From the NCBI RefSeq assembly GCF_022539665.2, contig NC_081340.1, positions 3,410,001 through 3,474,000 on the forward strand: a stretch of 64,000 nucleotides of DNA. The letters run 5' to 3'. Below the pieces are notes generated by a model. The model searched no databases. It saw only the letters and a program-made list of their open reading frames with translations, and was not told the DNA's origin. Source of the DNA: Daphnia carinata. Taxonomy: Eukaryota; Arthropoda; Branchiopoda; Diplostraca; Daphniidae. The translations under genes were made by a program, and so were the position numbers. Positions 1 to 13,500 of this stretch are shown here, piece by piece. Positions within the stretch are counted from its first letter, which is position 1. The number at the start of each line of letters is the position of its first letter.

Positions 1-3000
1 ATCCGCTCCAGTTTCTTTCTGAAACATATTCCTACAAAAATCGCCGAGTACAGAAGCCAGTGAATTGCAGTTCGCTACCGACATAGAAGAACAGTTGACA
101 CAGGCAACAACCCGTTTCTTCGTGTATTCGAAGCATTTCGTCCACTTTCAATCGCACTCGAGTCTCGATTTTATTCGTTGATAATCCTCTTTCATTCGAA
201 TATTCTTTTATTTTTATTTTCCAACTTGCGCGTATGATCATTTCCACCGATGAGTTGCAGAGACAGATTACGTTAGTAACCGTATATTCTGAACGTCATT
301 GTCGATTTCCACCCTACTTTTTGTGAATTGAATTTGTTAGCGTGACGTGCATATTATACGTGGGCGAGAATCAAAGTTCTCGATTCCTAAGAAATATTTG
401 ATTACGTTTCTCCAATTCGATTTCGATTTTTTGTTCGTTTTGTAAACATGGCTGGGATGTATATCATTTTCTTCCGATGGAAAGGGAAAAGCGACAGGGA
501 AATGCTTTCAACGTCCGGAAAAACTATCAGGACTCATTAAAATGTATTTAACATCAGCAGATAATTCATTTTTAATGAGAGACTTGTTGCTAAGCTTTTC
601 TGGGATGGAGAGATTTATATGGCCTCCCGCTGGAACAACAGGCTGCGTACCAGTTATTTTCTAGGTTCTTCCGTATCGCCTATTGGAAACGAGTCCTCCT
701 TACATATGTTCTGTCAAATTGGCACATAAAAAAGGAAGATTCATAATAACCCAGTCCGTATGGCAAATAAAAACCCGCTGACAAGAAAAGACACGGTGAT
801 GACAAAGAGATCAAGAGTTGCACGTACAAACGCGTTTCTTATTTCAGAAAAAAACTAGAAAAGCATGTTGTGTGTTGATCTATAGGATTATTCAGGGAAG
901 AAATAATTCGAAAACAAAGGATTTTGGACAGCTGACACCGCGTGAAAACTACTCGGATTGTCTTTCTATAGTCTAATGACAACTGATTAGGTGAAGAAGA
1001 CTGACGTATTAATGTTTTTTTTTCTAAGCCTTCTTCTTGTCGTGTTTCTGGCTTTCCAAAGCTCCAGGGTAGCATTTTAACAGGCGAAGTTGAATCGTTT
1101 TCACTGTGCGCCAACCGTGAGCGATCGATAACAACGAATGGAACAAATAAGGTTTCGCGCACGCAGCCCAAATTGCAACAAAGAAAAGGGGGAGGAATCG
1201 CAGAGAGCTTTTGTTATTAATGACTAATAACTGTTTCATATCTGAATTTTTTTTTTATTGAAAAAAAAAACGTGATTAATCAACGTGTCAAATAACCGCC
1301 GTTCATTAATCCAATTCTACCATCAAGTGCTAAACGACTTGTTTGTTTTTGTTTTCCTCTCTGTGTCTTATTGTTTTTCCTTTGGAAATTTCTTTTGATA
1401 TGTCTCAGCCTGTTATGGTTTTCGATTTATTTCTATACAAATGACAAGGGGCATCAACTGCACGAGGGGAAGCCGACGTAAGATCGCTCGCCACCCTCGC
1501 TAATTGGAAGCTGGTATTCTCTGATCACCGTCACTCTTTCGCGTCCTTAAGTAGATCAGCCAAGATAAAACAACAATCTCAGTCTTGAACTCTGTCGCTT
1601 GCCAAAGGTCGTTACCAAAGACGAGCAGAGCAACGAAGTAACTCGAGTTTCCAACAAAGCCTCGTTACCATCACTACAGAAAATCAACAGAGCACAAGGT
1701 GGAAATTGGAGCACAACGTCAGGTCTTCGAAGACCTTTGTTCTCGTTAGACTTCAACTTTTGTCAACAATAGTTGATTCTTTGTCATTCGTTCTCCTTTT
1801 CGAACGGGTACCAGCAACCTCGATTGACTAACAGTTGTTCACACCCTCCCAGAGGAAGCAGGAAGAAAAGCAGATGTTATGTATTCGTGAGAAAAATTGC
1901 GTGAACTTTACTATACTGCCTTTGTCTCGCAACAGCTAAAATATGTCCACATTTACCCCCGCAAAAATCTAAACAAAAAAACAGCGGGTCTCTAAATGTC
2001 GAATCATTTCATGTACATTACACCTACATACACTGTAGAAGGGGTTTAACTGACTTGCCAATGCCTCCCCGTCTTATATCTGGTTCTGTCAGCTTGTGAC
2101 GCAGGGAATGACCGCTCGACATCACCGAGGAGCTTTCAGATTGGTGGTCTTCCACGACATCGACGTGTGCTGGCTAATCTCTCTGATAAAGGGACCAGCT
2201 TTCCTAAGACGTTAGAAATGGCTACCTACTGTAAGGCTAGCGCTACAGTAATGGATTATGGTTGCAAAGGTATTACAATGCTGAGGTCTTCATCAAAATG
2301 TTTTAATCACAGGATGACGAGAATGACCTTTGCTGCTATGGCAAATCTCTGACTTACACGAGCGCCGTCCGCCCAACGACGTTGGGGAGACCAGGGGGAG
2401 CCATCGAGGGGATCGCCTCATTTACGTCATCAAGTTCGAGAGTGTGGTTTCGCGTCAAGCAAATAATATCGTATGCCACATTGGCATTTCCCACGCAAAG
2501 GTTGAAGTGTGTACACGAGCTTCATCTAGTAGCGTTTTTGCGCTATTTCCATTAGACTCGAAAAGGGACGAGGCAACAACCCACGTCAATGTTATGCGTA
2601 ACGGACGACTGAAGGGACTTCCAGTGTGTTAAGAAAACGAATAAAATAAAACATCAATCTATTTCGGTTGGCTGCTGTAAAGATAATTGTGCGAAAGAAT
2701 TCTTGTGCGTAGTGTCTTTTACCGCTATAATAAAAAAGTTAAAGAAAAAAAAAGAGCCAGCTCGGGAAAAGTGTTGAAACTGATGAAACTAGAACGAATT
2801 CGGTAGCTGTATTTTCAGCTTTCATCCTTTGCTGTCCTTTGCTGATTTCCAGTGTAATGCCATACACGTCAACGACCTGAGAACAAAAAAAAAAATAGGG
2901 AAATGCTTTACCAACCGTAAGCAGATGTAAGTTAATCAAGCGTTATAGCGCATAGTCAGGACTTCTTATTTCTTCTCTTCGCCTTCTCCTTGGTGTCTCC

Positions 3001-4454
3001 TTTCTAAGAGACTCGCTTGCCTTGTTTCCTTCTCTCGTTTCCATGGTTATTTTGTCCTGATCGTTTTTTCCTTTCTTTTCTTGTGGCATCGGCAAGGAGA
3101 GAGAGAAAGATTACGTGTTCGTATTCGTCCCGCTGCTTTGCTGGTCAGTGGCCGTTAGGAGAGTCACCAATTGAACAACATGTTCCGGGCGACGGTGTTC
3201 CCATCCATAATGATGTGTCCTGCCTTAAACCCATATAGGGACCGACAGCAACGATCTGAGTTAGCCGCGGAATAATTGCATAGCAGTGAGGATAACGGCC
3301 CGTATCAAGCAAAAAGGGGAAAAGAAAAAAAAGAACGAAACATCGAGGATAAAGTTTAGCCATTAACGGTTATTTGATCTTTGCGGCCCGATAGACTTGT
3401 GCTGACCAATGGCAAAACAAACGATCATTCCATTCGTTGTTGCTGTATTACTATTTCACGTACGAATGACACTTAGTTCTGTGACGTGAATGATTCGATA
3501 ACAGACATGTTGAGGTACACCATTAAACTCAACGTCTATGCAAAGAGGAACTTAATACTAATGTTATTAGGTGTTGAAATCAAAAAGAGAAAAGGACGAG
3601 ATGCTATGGAAACAAATGAGATTCTGTTGATGTTAAGAATTGGGGCGATAGCCCTACACGGAACCGCCGTTTCTTGTGTGTCCCAGAAAGAGCTATTGCC
3701 TAGCTACAGATGTATTTCTATCACTCTTTTACAATAAGCTACATGTTCGAGAAGATATTGCAGTACGACGCAAAAAAAAAAAAAAGCCCCAGAGCACAGA
3801 TGAATAAAAGATATGGCTTTTTTTTATTTATACGTTTGTGTGCTCTCTAGATCGAAAATGGAGTCTACCTTCTAAAAACTGTTCATAAAAACGGAGACAA
3901 CGAGATTGGGTGGCCTTATATAAAGCTTGAACTTCACTTCGCTTGAACTGTAGATATGCGCGAACGACAGATATGGCCATCATTGTGCTCAGTGAATAAA
4001 ATAAAATAAAAAAAAGTGAACTTTGTCCTCATGCATCGCTCATGCTTTGCAGGGTCTTGCTATATAGCTACGGGCTGTGTCTTTCCATTCCGGTTAGCAA
4101 AGAAGTGCTATTGTGTATTTATATTGCTCTCCTTCCCTCTCTCCCTCTGTCTCTATTGTCTCATACAACCTACGCTCTACTAGCCAGCACCGTCTTCCTC
4201 TCAGCCTCGGCAAAATTAATGGATTACGCCGTCCCCCCAGCTCTGTTGCTCTCTGTCGCTCAGGCTCCCTCTGAAATATTTGTGATGGCATCTTCAAATT
4301 ATGTTTTCAACATTTTCTTTTCATCTACAAAGACTTAACACAACTCTTAAAAATATGTCAATTTTATTTATAATTTAACGAGGATCACGGAAATTGACTT
4401 TGTTCTTACGTGGGAGTTATAGTTGTTAAATTATTTGCTGCGCAAAAAACCCCG
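1..4454. other. Intergenic or intronic DNA, no gene recognised
   Basis: Reading both strands I find only short open frames (up to 110 codons) without family resemblance, without splice-compatible neighbours and often without an ATG start. The sequence is AT-rich with many short A or T runs. It could be non-coding DNA between genes or a long intron of a gene outside the window. I see no tRNA, rRNA or mobile element that I can support. Confidence 0.5.
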
Positions 4455-4500
4455 GCCTCAAAAATAAGCCCGACAAAAATAAGCCCGACTTTTTCAATTT
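4455..4500 (-). repeat. Fragment of the satellite-associated 14-bp motif
   Basis: Two adjacent copies of ATAAGCCCGAC are present. This is the reverse complement of the core of the TCGGGCTTATTTAG tandem repeat found inside the satellite at 16-23 kb and in the foldback near 61 kb. The flanks do not match the satellite, so this is only a short dispersed piece. No target duplication is visible. Confidence 0.5.
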
Positions 4501-7500
4501 TTCATTCAGCTTCCGAAAACCTGGATGTTGCTATACGTAATTTAGAATGTAAAATGATTCCAGAATCATGAAAACGTATTTGTTATTGCACAGTTCGCGT
4601 AGTTTTACAGTTATTCGAATTCAAAATTATAGTGCCAAAAAAATCAATAAGACCATGGAGATAGCTGCAATTGTATGAGCTTTCTAAAGTGAAACGATAA
4701 AATACCAATTTGAAAATATAGAGCCAATAAACGATGAGGAGTGTTCAGAACTGTTTTGGGAGTTGGATGCTGTAAAAAAAAATGCGCATTACTGCGATAG
4801 TTCATCACTAGTCCATACACCGAAAACGCTTACGGACTCGGGATATATTGTGGACTGCATTACGCGAGGGTGGAATCGATGTCGCCCATAGTGCCTTTTG
4901 AGATGAGATTGGTTTGAATTTTATGCGTATATAATAAGGAAACTGCGTCAGCGTTGGATGAATATGTCTTCACGGCCATTTTTCAAAACGCTATTTTTCC
5001 TTTGACCGTTTCCCTTTTTTTTTCTTTTTACCTTTTGATTGCAATCGCGAACGAAGCGGCGTCGCATGAAAGACATATTCCTTCGTGCTGTACGCCGTGT
5101 ATGACGAAATTTATGTATCCTTATCTGATTGGCTGATTCAATTAAACGACATACAGCCGCACAAATACTACTCTTATATTCTATAACAGAAAAGAAAATG
5201 CGGACAAAAAAGGAACCTGAGATCGAATTATTGGACGTCGATTCACTTCATGAAATTTGCTCTCATTCTCCTGATTTTTTGGCTGTTTTTTTTCTTTTTG
5301 CAGAACGAGCCCCAACGTCAATTAAGTAGTAGACCTATGATGAAAGATGAAAGAAAATAGAGTGTCGTGCCGTGCTTAAAGTGAATCAATTGTTACGTTC
5401 CTAGAATGTGGAGCAAAGACGCTACATTGTTAAAAATCAAGAGAAAAGCAAAGAGGTGCCATCGTCACGTCCTGTTTCCTTCAGCGTTTCATTGCTGATG
5501 AATTTCGGTATCGCCGAAATTCAATAGTTAATTGAATTCCTCACGTCTAAACAATTTAACGGAAGGAAATTCCAGTCACTTGTCGCGTGAAAGGGGATGA
5601 AATAGAACAACCCCTTGGAAAAACAAAATTTCGTTAGCGTTCCTACAGTATCTTAATTCGCCGCCACTTCCCGTCTCCAGGAAACTGAAATAGATACGCT
5701 AATAAAAAGAAGACGAACGTGATCGTTCTGTGGCGCAACCAATCACGATCTCATCTTGTCATTTCCTCGTGTCGCATGCGGAGGGAGGCTCATGACTGGC
5801 AAAATCGCTGTGTATAGACAAGCGCTCGTAATAGGATCGGAAAGCGTTGAAAACACAGCAGCAAACGAGCTGCCAATCCTGTCGTTTTTCGCCATAACCA
5901 TCCACTCAAACCTATATACGGGAGTCGTGAAAGAGCAGCGCATGAAGCGCTAGACTATTAAAGCAGGTGAAAAAGAAAGAAAGAAAAGAAAAAAAACGTG
6001 CATGCGTGTTGGGGACCTGCTTGGTTTTATTGATTAGTTAGCACACACTCGTGTGAATTTAAGTGCTGCATAAACTAACGCTGCACTTCCAAACAGATAA
6101 ATTTTCGCTATAGCATGAAGAAGAGAAAAAAAGGGTGCTAGAGTACATTTGCATGAAGATTATCAGGAAGCCTGAATGTGACATCAATACAAATATATTT
6201 TTTAAAAAATACATACGTGTATTGCACTGCTTTTAATGGTATCTTTGAAGTCTAAAGAAATTCAAATTCGATTTTTCTCGATTTTAGACTTTCTCGGTTT
6301 TACGTGGTTCTTGAAACTGATGATGTGTATCTGTCAATCTGGGCCCCCCAGATCCGGTGGACGCAAAACCCCACGCGCATCCGCAACGCGACCCACTCTA
6401 TTCTGAAGGTAGGCAGACGTCAATAGATTCAAAACCACTTGGCTGGGATTTTCGCAGAAGATTCCACGACGATCTCTTCGAGCCGGTCATTTGTTTGTTT
6501 ATGTAGATTATGTGATGATGGTCCCGCGTGAATGTTCGGGGTTGAAATCCAGCAAATCCACACGACCTCGCACGAAATCTGGTTTTCAACAATGTTCCCT
6601 GTGTTAATATTATGAAAGCATGTAAACAGAGCAGGAGGCGTGTGAAACGCAGATGACGAGAGACGGAAGAAACAGGAAAATCGATTTCGTCTGCAGACGG
6701 AAGTGGTTAACAAACCGACGAAATCTATTAAAAGAAAAAAGAAAAAGAATAGTTTTTATATTATAGAATTGCCAGCGGATGTTTGTCATCGTTTGAACCT
6801 GTTCCGACTCCAAACAGTTTGTCTTTTCATATTTGCACTTCATCGTCATGAAAAATAAAGCTGGAGAGTTAAAAATAACAGAAAAGGTGAACGGAAAATA
6901 TACATACAACAAAATTGAACGAACTCTGTTACATATTCCCAAGATTTATTTATAGAAGCGCAGCTTGCGAGGCGCCTACGCATGGATTTGACTATTGTAA
7001 CATATGCCTATATCTTCTTATAGTGGCTATAAGTCTGCCAACGTTCAATGTCGATGTAAGGTAGCATGAAGAATGAAGACAGTGAGAAACTAAGAAAATC
7101 CGAATCTAAATAAACGAACAAAGAACAAAGAAAAATCAAAAAGATAGAGCTGTTTTATACCGAAGAGGTTACACCACGTACGTATCGACCGTGAGGCGAA
7201 AAATTGTATACAAAAGAAGAGTTTCCTGCCACTTCTGCCTTTCGTCTTCATCCTTTTCACAAACTAAAACCGAGGCCGGAAAAAAAAAATGTGACACAAG
7301 GAAATAAGGGGTAGCCTTCATCATTTCTTTTCTTACATATACTTCTCCGACATGTTGCCTGTTCCACGTATACGGTAGTTTAACAGTACAGCTGCGTGTT
7401 ATTATGGGAGTTGTCGCTGGGCAGCAATCGCGTTGGTGTGGACCCGTATTTTTTAAAAAGGAACTATATGCATTTGGGTAGTGCAAGTGGACGGCCTTAT

Positions 7501-10500
7501 TTGTAGCGGTAGCCCGTGACAACCGACACTGTCCCTCGGTATATCCTTTTCTTTTTAAGTAGTTCCAGTTGCAAATGGCGCAAAATGGGGAAGCGGATAA
7601 CATGCATCTGTAATACATATATAGTCGTTATTCTACATACGCGACCTTTGATGTTATACCGTAGATTGGACCGATTTCAGAGCTGGACAAAGTTGAACTT
7701 ATGTTTCATGTCTGGCGGAATGAAACAGTATGTCATACTCTGTAGGCAGTATCCATGATGAGCGTCCATATTTAGTTCTAAAAAAGTAAATGCCAGTGGA
7801 AGGAAGGTGGGAGGTTGACTCGATGACAAGGCAGTACGGAAGGGGAAAAAAACTGGGCTAGATCTAGAAGCGAGTCTCTGATGACATGGCCAGGAAATAG
7901 AAAATGTCACCATCAACAAAAAAGAAGGTTGACTTCTAAAATTAAGGGCGGAATAATCGAAGAGCAAGAAGCAAGATATAAATAGTGTTCTACGCAAAAC
8001 ATATCTAAATGCCAGGGTCTTGCAATATATTGTTCAATGCTCATCTTTTTAACAAAAATGTCTATGTTTCTTTCCTTGCTGAACTATAGTGTTATACGAT
8101 CAGGCGAAAAAAAAAAAATGTTTGTTCCATCAGTTTCAGTTTTCGGCCTTCAACTTTCCATAGTCACGTTCTGTTTCACGGCAAAGAGTGCAGGCGGTTT
8201 AGTATAAATGTTTTCCACGATGTTCCCTTCGATGTATGCTAATGTCTACTGTGCCTAATACTACCCGATATGGAAACAATCGCGTGTGTTATATGTCAAT
8301 CTCTCAACTATACAGATCCAAGTAGGATAATAAAAGGAGACCAACCCTTCAGCCATCCATCGATTTGGTCCATTTCCCTTTCTTTTTTCTTTTCTGGCTA
8401 TTTTGCTATTGGACCGCTGGGTCTGCTCCATCATTCGACCGATTGTAATCTCATGGTCTCTCCGGGAAAATAAACAAAAAAGGGGGGCAGTGCGTGGGAG
8501 GATATCAGCCGTCAGATGGAAAGACGGGACAATTTCCTTCGGCTCCCAGTTGGTAAACAAAAGAAGCGGTTGAAAAAGACAGTGCAAAAAGCGGTCGGAG
8601 GAAACTTAAAGGCGACTAAAATAGATGAAAGCGGGGAAATAATAAAATGGAAAGGCAAAAAATATATAAAAAATGATGAAAACGTGGAAGAAAAGATCGA
8701 ACGATGAGCAAACCCTGTTGGTAAAATTTCCATATCATCTGGACATCCATCCCTAGCTCCTACCACTGCCGCCCAATCAATGTTTATTTCAGGCTGGATG
8801 ACACTCCCGAAATTTACCGGCGTAGGACAACGGCTGACATATGCGGAGAACCGACGTTTTAAAAAATATATATATTATACTTCATGGCTAGAAGAGCAAT
8901 GGCATTTTCCTCCACGTCCCCATAAAACAAAAAGAAAGAAAAAAAACTTATTGGAAAATATTTTATGTCTAGCCACTGGGGCAGACGTGACTGCAACAAT
9001 TTTGGCGTGATGTAATATTAAAAAAACGTTGTCATCGAGATCAATAATGTTGGTCAACGCCTCGACGCCCGTGTGATGTCATAGGATACTGCAATGTGTC
9101 ATTTCAAATTGGATTTCTCGTTCGTGTTTGGATAAGTCTTCCCGGTTACACGCTGTGCTGTAACTGATTAAGGAAAAGTCTGTTAAATTTCGACGTAACT
9201 CCTACGCTACAACAAATCTCGCGATGATGCATCCGTACCCACATGGAAAAAGTTGACTGTTCATCTATTTGCACTGCGAGTTTGTTTGTGCTTTCTAACT
9301 TCTGCAGTGACGTCTAACGCTAACTTAGTTACTGCCGTGCTTGTCGGTTAACGTTTGTTTTCTTGGCAAAAATAAAGAGAACAATAAATTGGCATAGATT
9401 TAAGAAGAAATTACTTGGGGAAAAACGTGTGTAGCAATTTCAAATGAAAAGAAGAAGAGAAAACAATTTAAAATTTTTTTTGTTGTACAGCGCGTCAAAA
9501 AAAGAAGAGCTCATTTTCTGTAATATACGAGCGAACTAGTTTCACTTTACCATTGCTTGCTGGTGTTGTTCTTTTTCCTTTTTCGTGCGAGGCTTCGCTT
9601 GAATAGCAGAGTTCCAAGTGCCATTGCCTCTTAGCAACAAAAGAACTAGAAAGGAGAACACGGACTCGTTTCGATGGCAAGTTAATGGCCAGTTAGCGAA
9701 TGTAGCACCTGCGTTCGTGAAAAGTCAGCGGGGCATTGTCGTCTTCCTTCGTGTCAACAAAAAGTTCGCCTCTTTTTCGTCGTAAGCTGATTGAACTTGT
9801 GAAAGCTAGCAAAATCAATAACAAGGTCGACTATGCTGCATCCGGTGAAAACGCTAAAACTGCCAGACGATTGAAAGAATGGAGTGTGACGATAAATTCA
9901 ATGGTAGAGAAGAAAGTTTTTGAATTAGGTTACGATTCAATGTTACGCAATTTGATGTGAAAAACGATCGTCACGTTGTTTTGATGTCTAAATATTTTTG
10001 CTTCATAGTTTATCATACCCTATCGTGAACAAAAAAATTCAACTGTAATAGATAATAGTTTGAAGTTCCCTATCAATAATGGTGCGACACGGAATGGTGT
10101 CACTATACATGCCGGACAGAGACTGATGACAGCGAAAAGGTGGAGATACAGAAAAGGGAGACTAGAACGGCTTGGCTGAAAGCATCATTTTCAATCGATA
10201 GCGCAGGCTGAGACAAAAACATGGACGAAGAAAACAGACAAAAAAAAATGAAGAAAAGAATAACGGAGGCAAACCCCTTTTGCCCTATATTTATTCCGGA
10301 GTTGAGATAGCCTACAAACACTTCTTAGGCATCATAGAAGAAGCGTATATAAATTAAAATATGCGGATATGTAAAAACACAACGTTGCAGACTATATATA
10401 GAGACACAGAGTGATAAAACTTGTGACGGAGAGAGAAGAAAAAAAAATTTAGTCAAGTTAAAAAAAGAAGAGCAAGCGAAAGAGAGCGTGTGAAAGAGCG

Positions 10501-13500
10501 CACGGCGTCCTGCAATGTCCTTTAGCAGTTCTCCTGCTCGGGTGTTCGTTCGTTCTTTTTCACCCGAATTGCTTTGGCTCTTAGAAAGTATGGGAATAAC
10601 AAAAAAAAAGGAGAAGAGAAGAACACGAGGAAAAAAAAACTGGAGAATCAATATTTGGACAAGAGCCTGTGTTTTGCTGCTGTTGGTCGCCATCAGATGA
10701 AAATGCGAAGCAACACACACAATTATTTACAGTATAGACACGACAGAGATAGAGTGTATAGTCTATAAAGCGAATAGAAAGCATGAGATGTAGGAATTCG
10801 TGAAAAAGAAAGACCACCGGAATTCCCTCTATGTGTGTGTGTGTATTTTCTTTTCTCACCTCGTTGAGATCAAGAGCAGAAAACGAGAACGAAAGGACTA
10901 ATAAAATCTAACCGATCGAAAAAGAGTCGTTTCTTTAGCAACCTTTCGTCTTTTTATGGCATACAAACCTAATGTTCCAGATACTATTATTATTTGCAAT
11001 AGTGCAACCTGAAACATGGTCTACTAGAGACTTAAAGCATGTCCCTGTATTTGTTTTACGGTCTACTTTTCCGCTTTTATTTGACATCGACCTTGTCATA
11101 GGCCTGTTCGCGTTATTCAGATAGGGAAAAGACCATTTCCAGCTTATTTCCCGTGTGGTCACCGTCCGCCTGACGGCCGCCTTTCCGCTGACGACGACTG
11201 ACAATCCAGCAGAAGCAAGGAGCAGCTGACGACAGCATGCATGCGTCCTCGACCCAGTTTAGCCGATCATTTTCGTCCACTCGACAATTTAGGCCTATAG
11301 ATACACGGCTCCGGTTGCCACGTTATCTAATACACAGTAGGCAACACTTGAATCCCAGACCAGTGGTGTAGCTTACAAGAAAGTCTTCCCTAATTTCCTT
11401 TTCCGCGATCTTGGTATCTTTGATGTGCAGACGTCGCTTCTATTATTTGCTTTCGACGATTTAGACTAGGACACGTCGCAAGCTTCGTCGCAGACAAAGA
11501 ATAGGCATTCATACAAGAGCGAATAGAGCAAGCTAACAAAATCACAATCAACCTTACAAAGAACTTAGGGGAAAAAAGATAGGACTTCTAATAGGATTGG
11601 AAAAGCTGTACTGATGGACTCGTCTATCATCCTAACATCACTTGTGCACTGTTTATACTCACCAGAACAATGACAGTGAAAACAAAAATGCTTATTACGA
11701 TAGGCGGAATCTCATAAAAGCGCTCTAAATGACAAAGATGTAACAAAATTAAGTGATTCCATTTTTCTTCGGTCTCATTTTTTTAAAGAATTATGATTGA
11801 ACACGTAAAAATATTCAGTCCGCCTTCCATGGAACACATTTGCTTAGACGTAGATGGAGCGGAAATGATCCAATAATGTCGTGTGAAGACTCCCTCACCC
11901 CACTGCAACGGAGCCGTTTGACCGATTCTCCCTAGTATCGTACATCCTTCACACCCTATAACCTTAACATATATATTATCCCATTCTCCCTTCCATCTTG
12001 TTATCTGTTGAAAGTTCTGCGTATAAACCGACATCGTAGCTAGTGTAAAGTTTACTCTCGAGAACGACGGATACAGTACTTGGCGTGGAGGGTGCAATTC
12101 TACTCTTCAAGCTGCATTTCTCGCTACAGCCGTTACGGATGAGGAGACTCGTGCGTGTACCACATATTCTACACAGAACAGCATCAGGATGGCTATGTTT
12201 TGCAACCATAGTTGCAGGGTTGTTTGATTTTCGTGGAAAAACAGTGAGATAAACGTACAAAATGGAAAATTTTATGCCAAAAATGAAGACTGTCCCTACC
12301 ATCGTCATGGATTTCTGTTCGCTCGGTCACGATTTCTGACATGTGGTCCCCGACAAGGTTTCTCATATAGAATTTAATGCAATAATTCACTTTAATTCAG
12401 ACGTGCGAGAGAACCAAGCGGTAACTATCACAGAAATAGCCCTGGAGTTGAAGCTTTTTGTTTTCTCTCTTTCATCTCTTTTGTGCGCTTTCTATTTAAT
12501 AGTTTTATTCCACACTGAGTGTAGAGCATTATCTCCAGTCCCACGTCCAACAGAGATCTAATACCATCTAACACAAAGTCTTTTGAACATCAGCTCTCGC
12601 TGATTAAGGTAATAGTCTGGCAGTATTTGGTGAGTGCGTCGGTGTCGGTCCATTATTCTGATGACCTATGTCGGTATATTTTCTTTGTTTTTAAAATTCG
12701 ACCCGCTTGCGTATTACATGGCGTATTTCTGTAAGCTACCACATGATTCTGAATAGCTGTAATAAAGAAAGAACAGGAATCAAGGTATACAGACTAGAAA
12801 AGCACAGCTACTGCCCATGAATGATGTCATGTTATACCACTTCGGCTACCTATTTACAGAAAACTGAAAGGTAGCTGGAATGAAAGGTGGCTTCCTTGAG
12901 ATGATCATAGAAACACGACGAAGAAAACCTAAGTCTATAATTGGCTATAATGTGTTTTCTCAACTGATTCCGAATTAGTCGTCAATTAGAAAACGTGTCT
13001 AACGCTTGGATTAAATGACGTTGGATTTATTGAGACGATGAGATACGTAAAGATAGGATCAACTGCACATATAATCGGGTAGAAAAATATACCGTCTGGC
13101 ATATTTCAGTTTTTGGCAACGTGTCCCCCGTTTGTCGTCCTATCCTCTTCCGTAAGTCGATATCGCGATGTCTGGCCTACAGAGCGCAGCCGTGAGAAAA
13201 GAAGAAAAACGTCGACGCACCACATTCAATCGGACGTAAATCCTAGATAGTGATGCTGATCTTTTTTAAACGAAAAAATCAGATTGAGAAAAAAAGAGAG
13301 AGAGAAAGAAATTAATAAAGAAAAAATACACGTTGCCTTGTCTTCTAGGTGTATTTTTGTTCAATCAACGCAATAGTCCGGAAGGTACAACCGCATTGAG
13401 AAAGAACCCCAATAAAATGGAAACGTAACTGCTGATTCCGTAGCTATAGAATAAAAGCAGTACAAAAAGCACAACATTGACGACCCAGCGAACGCTATAC

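Noticed and set aside
7169-7618. 149-codon minus-strand frame, one of the longest on the left side
   Set aside because: It has mixed, Tyr/Phe/Cys-rich composition typical of chance translation and no similarity that I recognise.
8516-8707. ATG-initiated 63-codon Lys-rich frame
   Set aside because: The composition follows from A-rich DNA, there is no family resemblance, no neighbouring exon and no clear promoter or poly(A) context.
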